Positions 1 through 12,060 of a stretch of DNA of 64,000 nucleotides are shown here, in pieces. The position numbers and the translations under genes are program-made. The notes under the pieces are model-generated. The model worked only from the letters and a program-made list of their open reading frames with translations. It had not been told where the DNA came from and did no database searches. Every line of letters starts with the position of its first letter. Position 1 is the first letter of the stretch. Origin of the DNA: Trichoplax sp. H2 (taxonomy: Eukaryota > Placozoa > Uniplacotomia > Trichoplacea); contig NOWV01000030.1 in NCBI GenBank assembly GCA_003344405.1, forward strand, positions 372,001-436,000. The letters run 5' to 3'.

Positions 1-312
1 CATCGGCAGTACTGTAGAAGTGGATATTATTTATACCTTGCATGGTGCTGCAATCCATCTTCGTCCATAAGTATATTTGGAACGCGTTCATGAGTAATCC
101 ATTATCATTATCGACTATATTAGATTATATGTTGAGCAATAGTGTCGTCTAGGTCAGAGCGTGAACAGTCCCTGGTACAAAGCTATTCATAAAACCTCCA
201 TTACAACGTCTTTGCATCTGTACATTGCGATTTCAGACATTATAATCGGCTTGATCTTACCTCATTTCACTTTCGTCAAATACTGCATCCAAGTCCAAAG
301 ACTGCTGGCAAG

Positions 313-3300
313 ATGAGTGAGATAGTGAAAAATAGGGAGCAGCTATACAAGTTAATCATAAGGTAACAGGCTACAAGTCATCGATACTTGCAATATGCAA
401 GTATACAGTAAAACCTAATATAGACTTGATGTACAATAGCCGTAAATGATAGTCATCAGCTTCAAGCTATACCTATTTAGGTGCTTTTCATCACCCTTGA
501 GATGGTTTATAATGTGCAGACAACTCTACCATACTAGTCTACAATGCTGTTTACAGACAGACGTATTGTGCCTATTACCTACATTTCAGATAATTGTTGT
601 TGCTATTTCATAGTCAGCTGCGCTACGATGGATATGAAGATATCGCAGCACTTGTTGGTAATACCGTTAATACACTGGAAACTTGTGCCCCATCTTCTAA
701 ATTATTCAACATTGTCTCCAGATCTCTAAGTAGTGAATCACAAGGTACAGTACTATCTATGGATGATCAATCAATTTCTTATGCAGGATGCTAAATTACG
801 ACGGTCATGTTGTACTGTGGATTGAGAAAGACTCATCCAATTTTTCTCATAATTATTGAAATACAATCTTATCCTAGTTATTGTACAAGTATTAGTATAC
901 TTGAACAATGTACGTACTCCAAACTGGTCGTCATTCATCACTGCCAATATTGTATACTGTATACTGTAGCTGATCATTTTGCTAACCTTCGTACAAATAT
1001 TATATTAAAAATTAATTGAATTGCTAATCTTTTTAGGTCGCCTCGCTAATGTTGGAGAAGGAATTGATTTGGAATACGAAGGAGACGGTAGATTATATTA
1101 TAGTCAGTTTATTTAAAGTGATGTATCGCTTACGAATTAAGTACAATCGGCTAATGTAGTATCAAGACTTTCGTACCGCAGTTTTGAAGCTACCTTTGCA
1201 ACTAGTTTATTAGCTTGCTATGTTACCAGTTCATACAGCTAATGTTGATTGTTACAGTATTAGGCAGCATTGTTTGCTATCTTTTTTCAAAAGAGTTTTA
1301 GTTTCAACCTAAAAATGCAATCTTAAAAACAAAAAATGATTCATTAATAGTGATTAAAATAGCTCTTGCTTGGCTGATCAATCTTTAACGTGACTTTTTG
1401 CATTGGAAATCTTCCTAAATGTAGTCATCGTGAACTCACCTCCTGTGTTTATGTATGAAACCTGTTACGTAACTGCTCATAAAGCACCATGTCGGGTGGC
1501 ATGCTTCACCAAAGACGGTAAGTTAGCATTTCGTATATTGCTTCGGCTCTTATAGAATTTCTGGAGATCTAAATGCTAGCTTATGTTGTCGCTTAGATCG
1601 CCTGGTCGCAACAGGATCTGTCGATAACTCAATCAAGGTTAGAATTTACTAAATTTTCAAAGCTGTAGCTAATGCAACATTAACTGAGCTAAAGTTCAAT
1701 TTATATAATTTAGTTTCGTTGATATTGAAGTGATTAGGAATGATTGCCATCAAAAAGTAATTAATAAAGTTTTAACCTGCTACTATAAACAGATACTAGA
1801 CGTTGATCGTATGATCGCTAAGGGAATATCTGATATCCCATTGAATGAACCGCAGCCACAGTCTGGACAGCAAATGGAAAGCCATCCAGTTATTAGGACT
1901 TTATATGATCACTCAGAGGTTAATAGGCTATACTCTATACATGTAGCTTAACATAATCTTTACGAATTCACAATTTCTTTGTTTAGGCTGTTACTGCTTT
2001 GGAATTTCATCCTAAAATGCCTATCCTAGCGTCAGGTAGCAGGGACAGAATTGTTAAACTCTTCGATTTCAGCAAACCTTCAATTAAACGTGCATTTAAA
2101 TCTATTCAGGTTGTTCATAGCCTAGTCAATATACGGTATGTCGTACCTCCATTATAATTACAACAATTTTTTTTCGTAGGACGCCTACGGAATTCGATCT
2201 ATTTCTTTTCATCCTACTGGTGATTATTTATTAGTCGGTTCCGAACATTCTACAGGTAAAGAATGACATTATGTACAACAGAATCTATGCCTATTAATGT
2301 AATTGTTATGCTACTACTTCACAAAGATATTTAAGGCTGACGGACTTTAGTATTGACAATGATTCAATAATGATTTCTAGTGCGGCTCTATGATGTTAAT
2401 ACTACACAATGCTTTGTCTCATCTAATCCTCATGATCATCACGTTGGACCTATTACAATGGTATGAAGAAGTGTTTTATTCCGTTACATTCGTAGTAATT
2501 ATAACTCTGTCAGTAAATTATGTTTATGTTGTAATCGCTAAGGTTTCTTATGCTCCAAATGCAAAATTATACGCCACAAGTAGTAAGGATGGGTCTGTTA
2601 AGGTAGAGGTTTTATAAAACTTTACACCTGTAGATTTCTCCATGAATTTACAGTATTCTATACGTCAAATATAGATATGGGATGGGGTTAGTTGCCGATG
2701 TATTATTACATTTGGTAAGGCTCATAATGGAGCTGAAGTATCGTCTGTGACATTTACTAGAAACTCAAAGGTATTTCATAATGTATTTCAATTATAAATT
2801 TATTAGTTGCTAAAAAATTTTATTTCATGCAGTATATATTGACGAGTGGTAAAGATTCAACTGCTAAGCTATGGGAATTAGCTACAGGTAATGGAAAATA
2901 TCAAATTTGGATAGCTGTAATTTTTTATTTTATAGTACAGTTCTGTTAATTTACGTCACAACTGTTTAGGTAATTGTATGAATATCTACGCTGGAGCTAC
3001 TCAACATCATCATCGCACACAAGCTGTATTCAATCAGTCAGAGGATTATGGTAAACATTTGATGGATATCTGTTTTAATGTAAATAGGATGCCAATGTAG
3101 CGAAATTAGCAAACGAAAGCAAATTAGTTGTATTATTGATCATAAAATGGGACCCGTTAAAAACTGCAGTCTACATTTATTTAAATGGATAGAATATTAG
3201 CTAGATTATGTGTTGTTTTCTAAAAAATAGAAATAATCAGCCATGTATATATTTAGTTTTATTACCAGACGAGAAGCACAATTCTGTATATTCATGGGAT

Positions 3301-3585
3301 GCACGAACTGGTGAGAAGCAGAAGAATTTAACAACTGGTTAGTGTTAATAAGACGAGTTTTTATATTGTATGGATCATGCTTTGTACTTAAATCATGTTA
3401 TCGCAAGTTGTTGATAATTAATTAGTTGCTGCTAAAGGTTAGTTATTGCTGTCTCATATTTAGGTCACAATAATATTATCCGTTGTATATATCATGCCTC
3501 ATCAATACCTGCAATGGTTACTTGCAGCGACGATTTTCGAGCTAGGTTTTGGTATACGAAAGGAATGGCTGATTTTAAGATGTGA
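313..3585 (+). CDS. CSTF1: Cleavage stimulation factor subunit 1 (CstF-50), 15 exons, 421 aa
   Basis: CstF-50 is the WD40 subunit of the nuclear CstF complex, which binds the GU-rich element downstream of poly(A) sites and promotes pre-mRNA 3' cleavage. The exons are 313-362, 614-744, 1037-1087, 1425-1517, 1597-1637, 1793-1918, 1987-2109, 2180-2255, 2381-2460, 2543-2602, 2675-2770, 2833-2887, 2970-3050, 3257-3337 and 3464-3585. All junctions are GT-AG with consistent phases. The N-terminus ([18 protein letters not shown]) matches the family's dimerisation domain. WD40 repeats follow, with segments such as [53 protein letters not shown] and the terminal [11 protein letters not shown]. The length is close to the human protein (about 431 aa), so the gene looks complete and functional. 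The start at 313 is the first ATG and gives the conserved N-terminus. The gene converges with the HDAC-like gene downstream. Confidence 0.95.
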
Positions 3586-5321
3586 AGGCTGGTGTAGTTA
3601 TTTTATTTGATGTACATTGTTTACTTCGAATGATATATTTCGTTAAACATAGGTGTTAGTTCGATCCTATTGCTGCGCTTTCGTGACAGTAAGGTTATAT
3701 AACATCGGAGATGTTCAAAATTTTGTATATTATTTGTTAAAATTAAATGCCTTCGATGATGAATAAGAGCATCATGAAAATCCCCTAATTGCTATATCCG
3801 CTTAGTCTGAATACAAGCGTCCGTGTTGTAATTAGGCATAAAGAAGAAATCGTCATTACACAAGTTGCATATGCTTCTTAAGTCCTCTGAAGGAAGGAAC
3901 TGTATTTATGGCTAGGCATTTTTGAAGCCTAACTATTTTTTACTACGGAGAGGACGTAGTGCTATAAACGCGCATAGTGCAGTATCCGCACAATGAGCCA
4001 AACGAAATACTCCATAATTATAACATTATGTTATGGAATTGTATTTAAAATACAGAGACTCTGCATTAATCTGTAAATTTAAATTATTAGCTATTTTCTA
4101 TCGTTTGTACAGTTATCCTCGACTGTTACTCTTGAAAGTACTACAATCAACGAACGGATTTTATATAGATTTTATGCAGCAATGGGACAATGTCTATATG
4201 CAAAACTGTATGCAATAATAATCCATTATGTCGAGATGTGATAGTGTAAGATAGATAACAGTCAGATACATGCCTAATAAACTGCATTGATGTCAGAAAC
4301 GTTCATTTCGTAAGTTAAAGTTTCAACAATTGAGGTATACCTGATATACGCGGAAAATTAGCCATTATCATGAAATTTTAATAGACAGCTGAATAATGTC
4401 TATCTTTAAAGCCTTTATAATAGTATAATTATACAGTATCATTAATGGCAGTTATTGTATATCGTTCTGCTAAACGATGCTTTCATCTAACTGAAAACTT
4501 TAGCAAAATATCAATCTCATGTACAGTATTTAAAGATATGTCTGTGTGCGCTGAGCCTTGTGTTGACAAATATTACAAATAACAAAACTGTAAAACTGGC
4601 AGTGTAACAGACTAACAGTCATACAGTGTTAATATTGCGTATTTTTGCTACCTATCTATTAACTGAAGGATTTAAGGTATAACTTAGGGAGATACTAAAA
4701 GTGCAAGGTACTTTCAAATTATTTCGACTAACGATACTTTAATAATAGTAATGATGTTCGATATTTTAGCAGAATTATTCTTATGCTATATACTGGTAAT
4801 CAATAATGGATGATTTACTAGAGTACGTCAGAAATGATCCAAAATAAGTAAATTTTGAAGCACTAATGCACAAAAACACATGACACGAATTGCATGGTAT
4901 TGAAAGAAATAATTGAATTGATTACAGATAATGCTGCAAAGAATATCATTAGCAACTAATACATTATAATCAGTGGCATGTAACAGTTTTAAGCCTCAAG
5001 TCATTCTAACCCTTAATTACTGCATTATTTTAGTATTGTACAGAAAATGTTAGATTTTGTAATCAAAAATTATTTTATTAAAAGACAAATAAATTAAACG
5101 CATTCTGTATTGATTAAGCAGGAATAATTTCGTTTCACAATTTGGTAGTGCAATTATTGTAATAGCAAATTTGATATAAGTCTATCGAACCGATTTTAAT
5201 TTGAACATTCACACAGAATGCAGGAAAATACTTGTGTCTATGTATGTGTCACTTATTCTGTTACTAATAAATAAGGAAATATCACTATACCGAACCACTT
5301 AGAATATTCTTCAATAAGCCT
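3586..5321. other. Convergent intergenic region and 3' UTRs
   Basis: This is AT-rich sequence between the convergent CSTF1 and HDAC-like genes, and it presumably holds both 3' UTRs. An AATAAA lies near 4278 on the plus strand. A TTTATT at 5074-5079 reads AATAAA on the minus strand, about 245 nt past the HDAC-like stop. The single 61-codon open frame at 4033-4218 has no protein-like composition. I see no other gene. Confidence 0.5.
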
Positions 5322-8300
5322 TTAATTGAGCAAATTTAAGCGAAGTAATTTTTCAATCATTTCATCATGTTGAATCTCTTCTAGAGAACGATGTCTATGA
5401 TTGCATGAACAGTAACGATGATCATTTTGACCATTTTTACTTAAGTAAAGCAAATATTTACCATCACATACCTCCATATCTTGGTAACAATCATCATTGG
5501 CTATAGTTTTCAAAGTATCAAATGAAGATGGACTATTATTAACATTATTGTCTGAAAGTGGCTTGGATGTAGCACCAGTAGTTGCATTAAATTCATCGGT
5601 ATGGACGATTGAGTCATTTACTGAAAGTTCATTGATACACTGTAAACATTTTTCATATTCATCTGTTGACATATCCAGTAGTGATAGAAGTGTATCAGTG
5701 TTTTCTCTACCAAATAAACTTTTGTCGCTACACGATAAAGACGACGATGGAGTTGGTCTTTGATCTAATGTACGATTTACCAATATTTTAATTATATCTA
5801 AGCTGCACTTGAAGAGAGAACAATGTTTAGATGTCAATATACTGTGATTAGTCTCACATTGTTGAAGCTTTGATGTACTGTTGTTGATATTAGCATGGTG
5901 ATGATTATTACTCTCAAGCCTGCGATAATTTCCTTTATTAGGATGAACATCTAACTTACGATAATTTCTTCTAGTTGGATTGCTGATTGGTCTTGTATTA
6001 GTCCTGATATGGCTATAGTAGGATGTTGAGTCCGCTTCTTTTATGATATTGCTTTTATTTTTATTCATGTGACATTTTGTCTTGATTGGAGTAGATGCTT
6101 GAGAGCTATGGCAGTTACTACTTGTACCTCCATTAGAATGGATATTTCTATTAGCTAGCTTTCTATCAAATCGATCTTTTAAAGAAATTCTGGCCCTTTT
6201 ATGATGACTACTGATATTAGGCTCATTTGTATTAATGTCTTCTTGATGACTGTCAATACTTCGCTTTTGGGAACTATAGGAAGTATTATTACCACTGGTA
6301 TCATTGTTGCTACCGTCGCCATATTCCGTTTCAGAATCTGAAGATAGGGCATTGTAATCGCTATTATTGCAATGGTCATTGCATTTACCTCGATTACCAT
6401 AGCTAGTTTCACAAGAATTGATCTTACGCAAATTATCATAAAGTTTTGATTTCTTTCTAACCGGCGAAAGTTCTCGATTATGACCTATTATAGCTTCATT
6501 TAGTAGTTGTTTTAAACAGATATTTTGTTGCTTAAACATTTTACTAATATTTAAAATAATCGACATGATGTTAATGTGATCAAAATCGCAATGACAACCT
6601 TTCATTCGTTGAGATGCATTATATTTGTTTACGTTTGCATTGCTAAATTTACTATCAGAAAGCATGAAATCTTCACTGTTTCTATCAGATTCCATTTTAC
6701 TTCGTTTATAAACAGTGTTACTGGCTTTCGTATGGCTGTCTATGATATTATTTTTGTCTTCACAGTTATCTGTTGAGCAAATGTAGACCTCAGGATCTTC
6801 AGAGCTTTCGGAGTCTTCAGAATCTGATGATAGCGAAAGCAATTTCTCTTTTTCGGTAATAGCAGGAACAGAAATTTCAGGTGTAACTGGCACACGCAAG
6901 AAAGCATTTATCTCGCTAAAAGCGATATCTTTTACAGTATCAATATACTGACTGTTGGCTATGCTAAGTTTTCCAATTGAATTTTTACATATGGCGTAAC
7001 TTGAAGTATCATGAAACCAGTTATTGCATGGAGTTATATTAGATATATCTTGGCCAATAGCAATAGCCGTTCCATAGACCCAGCGGTGAGAAATATTTTT
7101 AGTACTATAATTACCACCTCCCAATAGGAGGATAGGCATATTAAAAGATTTTAAAAATTGAAGGCAGCCACCATGTCCCTGTGGTGTTAAATGGTAGCCA
7201 TTAGCATATTTTTCAGCTATTAAACTTTCACCGGATTGTAAGACGATAACTTTCGGCTGATAGCATTGTACGACTTTGGAAATTATCTAACACGAGAGTT
7301 AATCCATATAGTATTCTTAGAATAGGTTTTTTTATATCATAGCTCTTCTAAGTTAGTAAGTGAGAAGTTTGGAGTACTGTATAGTGTATGCTGCTACTAG
7401 CATAATTCTAGTCAGATCTATTCTAGCAGCTTTATTGTCTATCTACTACTTACTGGTTGAAAAATTAAACCGTAAGTTTCGTCATCGATATTATCCGCAA
7501 GAGGAATATTTAAAGAATACTTACTGCTTTGATTAAATCCAATTTGGCTAGATAAATATAAAAGAATATTTCAATACGTTTTTTTTAGCATACATTATTC
7601 GTATATCCTTTAACATGTCACTTATTACAAAATGACTGCAATGAAGCATATCATCAATGGGTAAAACTTAGCTAAAGCAATAATAGCTTTAATTTTTATA
7701 ATATTATCAAACCTAATAATCTCAAATATTACTATAATATCTCCCATAAAGTCTGGAGTTATTATGCTTTCATTTTATATTAGACCGGTAATTAGAAATA
7801 ATTTTTAGCATACGGTACAGTCAAGCGCGATCCTTTTTGCATATCAGGTACTGTAGTGGTAAATAGGTACCATAAGATTAAAATGATTGCTTTTGATTCT
7901 AAGATTTCTACTTACTTTATCCAATCATTACCCTGAAAATATTTGCTTTCGCAATGAGGGAAAGTAACAATCATAACACGATTATTTGTAGAAAATGCCT
8001 CTTGGATTGTATCACATTGATCAGGTCCAAGATTGATATAGATTACACGTTCATGTTGTTTTAATAGTTCTAATAGTGCTAATGCAACATCATTGATATA
8101 ATTAAAACCGCAGGCTTGGCTAGTTTGAGCTTGATAGAATCCACCTAGAAGGGGAAATTAACAATTGATATAAGTAAAAGCAAGTTTTATGGAATCTCAA
8201 AGCATTTTTGCACTAATAACTTATACTCGTATGCTAATGTTAAGGAAATAAGTAAAAGTTGCGGCACTAGCACTCATATTGCCATTCAGACTACGCTAGT

Positions 8301-9295
8301 TGAACCTTGATCTGCCATGGTATTAATGATCGAGAAATTTATATGAAGGTAAAGAACGCGTTACTACAGGAATATCGATGTTCAGGAAGTAAAGCAAATT
8401 CCGTTACATGATAGATTAGTTACAGTAAGGACTTATTTCGTTATCTGTCTAGCCGAAATAGCTGCCTACATACAACAAAGAATGATGAGCAAGATGTTGT
8501 TGGAAGAAAAAAGAGTGATGAAATGAGATTTACAAGCAAGGTTTTAAATGCAAGCTGCATAGAATACAGCGTTTGATAATTAAAAGCTGATCGCTAAGGT
8601 CTTATTTCAATTTTCTGGATACCATTCCACTAAACCGAAATGAAAATGTAAAATAAATCGACGTTCAGATACCATATAAAAAAAACTTCATGATCAATTT
8701 GTTTCAGTCAAGTCTAGAAAATTGTACCGGATCAACTGATGTTCAGAAGACCTTTTTATGTTTCCTATGTATCTACTCTTGTCTTTGAAGGGATATGTAT
8801 CAAGTACGATGAGTAAACTTGTCAGGGAGACGTAATCCTCTTATTGCTATATATAGCCTGTATTTTACTGATCTAATTATGGCGTCGATTTTTCAAGATA
8901 CTAGACTTACCTGACCAATTAATAGCGATGTCGGCTTGGTTAGAATTCAGTTTAGAGGCAGCTGATACAGAAGCACTAGCTACTAACTGGCAATAATGCA
9001 AAAGCCCTTGAAATACCGGATAGTTATCGTCAACACCGAAATTTTGAACTTTTTCCCGTTTGGAACTTTCTTCTGCTCGTTGTAAAAATTGTAAGTAGGC
9101 CATCGAATGGAAACGATTGAGTTGCCGCAAACTAGCGGCTTGCGGTCGTAACATTTTCATTTTATGGTGTAATCCGTATTCAAGAATTAAGTCGTAAGTT
9201 AACTGTATTCTCATCGGATGGATGGGATGATCTTGATCAAGACTTGTACACCATGTAAATGGATGGTAAAAGTAGCAAACTCGTTTTCCACTCAT
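5322..9295 (-). CDS. Class I HDAC-like pseudo-deacetylase with long disordered tail, 4 exons, 890 aa
   Basis: The exons on the minus strand are 9295-8911, 8144-7916, 7547-7454 and 7286-5322. They are joined at GT-AG sites in phase (2673 nt). The N-terminal ~320 residues follow the class I HDAC fold: RFHSMAYLQFLQRA, NYPVFQGLLHYCQL, DIAINWSGG, ACGFNYINDVALALLELL, SLNIPLADNIDDETY, LKSFNMPILLLGGGNYS. The catalytic set is lost. The GGLHHAKK motif reads GGFYQAQ (Y132, Q133). The DIDIHHGDG zinc-ligand motif reads NLGPDQCDT (residues 166-174). The GADSL/GSDSL ligand site reads GES (255-257). The active-site tyrosine is kept (Y296). Residues ~321-890 are rich in Ser, Asn, Asp and His, with an acidic serine cluster just after the fold and basic patches later. 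It is probably nuclear and non-enzymatic, perhaps a scaffold; that role is inference. The open frame over four exons argues against a pseudogene. Confidence 0.85.
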
Positions 9296-9715
9296 GTTGA
9301 TCGACCCGATATGAATAATTTAAATATCGACTGAAGATGTTCGCAATTTATTGATGGAGGTGAAAACGAAATAATGGAGGGTTTACTACCTCTATACTCG
9401 TTTTATATCGATTTATAGATTAGCACCTCTTATTCTCGATGATTATGATGAACATGTGAAAATATTTCATATAATCACATTCTCTACTCATACTCATGGA
9501 TCTAAATAAATACCTATAACATCCACCGAAGATTTCAGAACGTATCTATGCTCCTTTCCTTTTTTACACCTACAACAGACAGCAACAATAAATGTGTGAA
9601 ATAATCTATTCGCTATTCTGTAAATATGGATTGATTTTTGCCTTCTTTTAGTTTATACTAACGTAGTGGTGTATAAGACTGCTTTCCTGGGGTCATGTAA
9701 GCGAAAAATTTTAAT

Positions 9716-10336
9716 ATGGCTTTTTCTATCCAACCATGTAAAGTTTCAATTTCTCTTTATCCTCAAGATTGCGATCAAATAATTTACATCACGGGAGTTG
9801 TGAAGTTTTCGTATCGTGATTTACTTGATTTTTGGACCGAAAATGGCTTATAATGTTGTCTTAAATATTCTACAGTAGAAGTCGATGCTGGCGCTTGGAT
9901 AAACTCGTATTTTAAAATTTGTTACGATTGATGTTGGCGTGATTCAATTTGACTATGCTATGGATGAAAACAATTATTGGGTCCATGATAGGAACAGATT
10001 GGAGTATGACCATAAATGCTATAAATAAGGTTCGGAAGGAAATGATTTCAGTCCCTTAAAGAAAGATTTTGATAAAAGTAGGTATCGTGGCAATTTACTA
10101 ATAATCTAGATGGTAGTTCGTCCAAAAGATATCATTGGAGTATGATGATGGTAATATTACATTGAGATATTTACTAAGCTCTTCTGTCGAAAGTTAGAGT
10201 ATTGACAAATTTCTGATTGAAATGGGTGGCTTCTAGAGGATATCTTGTTAATAGATGTGCAAGTCGATATGATCATAGAAGATATCAAGAAGGACGTGGT
10301 GGAGAGCATTTGGAACTTTTACATCGCCTAGAGTAG
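9716..10336 (+). pseudogene. Possible decayed coding region or unresolved exons, unknown family
   Basis: Three short open stretches have unusually protein-like composition for this interval. One is a 45-codon frame at 9716-9853 that begins MAFSIQPCKVSISLYPQDCD. The second, around 9930-10030, contains DYAMDENNYWVHDRNRLEYD. The third, around 10250-10336, contains RCASRYDHRRYQEGRGGEHL. Stops separate them and I could not join them with in-phase GT-AG introns. I do not recognise a family. They could be relics of one gene or chance open frames. Confidence 0.22.
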
Positions 10337-11519
10337 AATGAAAGTAATCCATAAACCTAGATTCTAGAGGACATTTTAGTAAATGATTAAGTGGATGATG
10401 TAAATAAGGCCAGATAGCAAAAGTTTCATTATACTACAGGAATTTTAAGGAGTTGCATGGCATAATGGATTTCTTCATTCAGGTCTATACATTTATGCTA
10501 GGCTATACCTTTCTATGGCCACTAGTGCATATTTTTAGTAATCCATGTTGGAGCTATGCTAAGTATCTAAAAATATACGAACAGAAAATGCGCATAAAGT
10601 ATCATGAACAACTTTAATATGGCATGTCAGAAATGGCTTTAGCGTACACTTATATTACAATTGCGCAATGACGGTACTATATTTCTGGATATGGTTTTAA
10701 CATATTCCATTCATTAGCCTACTTTGCATTGTATATAATCTAGGCTAGATGTAGCCAAAGAACTGTGTGGATATTTGAAAGTTTTATGTGTTACTTTGAT
10801 TAATTGTAAAAAGAGGATTGACGTTTTGCAGAAGGATAAGTCTATAATATGCACGATAATGGCATGGATGTGAGTCGGTATAATGGATGGTACTCTTAAA
10901 TAGGATTGATGGAGAATAACTTAAGCTTTCGGTATTCTTTGATACTAAGAAAATAATTTACAAATGTAAGTTAATTGTACAACAGATGGTGTCAGAATTC
11001 ATTCGGAATCTGAAAGTAAAGTATTTGCTTACGGGAATGTATTCAGTAGCAATATGTGTTTAAGCTGGTTAGCATTACAAATTACTGCTTGCAAAACGTA
11101 AATCGCATGAAAAGTTACACGAAGTACATAGAAGGAAGATTCATCTATTGATTTAGAATTGGATTTGTCTACATTATCATGCTACATGTTAGGAAGCAAG
11201 ATCTTGCGCGAAACAAATAAGGTTTAACGGACAGTGACCTAAGTTTGGAGATTTTGAATTTCTTTGGATTTCCTTATTAGGGACGTTACTCTATTCTGTT
11301 GCAGCCTATTTGTTAGTATAATCGGTATAGCTGCACTCAATACCTTAGATGCTAAACTAGGAATACTTATGTGGCATTTACCTTCCGTTAAATCCATATA
11401 ATCTTTCGACGCTATCGATTAAAGTGGCAGTTATCTTTCAAGAATGTAATAAACAAGGAAAGCTTACCCATTAACACAAGCTCACTCTTGCAGTGGATAA
11501 AGCATGACTTGATAAAATT

Positions 11520-12060
11520 CAAAATGCCTTACATTAATAGACTTAAAATTTGTTTTTATTATTACCTAAGCATTTTAATATTATCCTATTCCTCCTAATC
11601 ACATCAATATTGTATACTAAGGCCAGAATGATCGGAAAATGATTTTCGGTTTTCACTCCTGGACCAGTTTTGAAGTAGTCTAACCATGTTAAATGATGTT
11701 CAAGTCGATTTACTTTTTTCGAAGATTGTTTATTATTAATATCTTAAGTATCTTAACCGCGATACTGAAGTTCTTTCGAAGATGATCAAACATGATCAAA
11801 ATTTAAAATGCCATGTATTAATAGGCGTAAAATTTGTTTTTATTACTACCTAAGAATTTTAATAATATTCTACCATTTCCTCTTAATCGCATCAATGTTG
11901 TGTACTGTGGCCAGAATGATTTCAGCCTTCACTCCAGCACCAGTTTTGAAGTAATTTAACCTCGTTAAATGATGTTAAAATCGATTCGCTTTTTCTAAGA
12001 TCGTTTATTGTTAATATGCGTATCTTATCAGCAATACTGAAATTCTTTGGACGATAATTG
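11520..12060. repeat. 284-bp tandem duplication, two diverged copies
   Basis: A block beginning AAAATGCC near 11521 recurs in the same order from about 11805, a period of about 284 bp. Matching landmarks include TTTGTTTTTATTA, ACATCAAT/GCATCAAT, GGCCAGAATGAT, CCAGTTTTGAAGTA and GTTAAATGATGTT. The copies differ by many point changes and small indels, so the duplication is old. No coding content is seen. Confidence 0.8.

Noticed and set aside
1-110. A ~30-codon open frame on the minus strand reaching the window edge, containing an ATG and a possible donor (CAAG|GTATAA).
   Set aside because: Too short, no family likeness, and cut by the window edge. It could be the 5' end of a divergent gene but cannot be supported.
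544-1019. Short plus and minus frames around exon 2 of CSTF1.
   Set aside because: They run through introns. Only 614-744 is conserved CSTF1 coding sequence.
5497-6776. Plus-strand and alternative minus-strand frames of 66-88 codons overlapping the HDAC-like last exon.
   Set aside because: They are shadows of the low-complexity tail read in other frames; their Ile/Val/Thr-rich composition mirrors the Ser/Asn/Asp coding strand.
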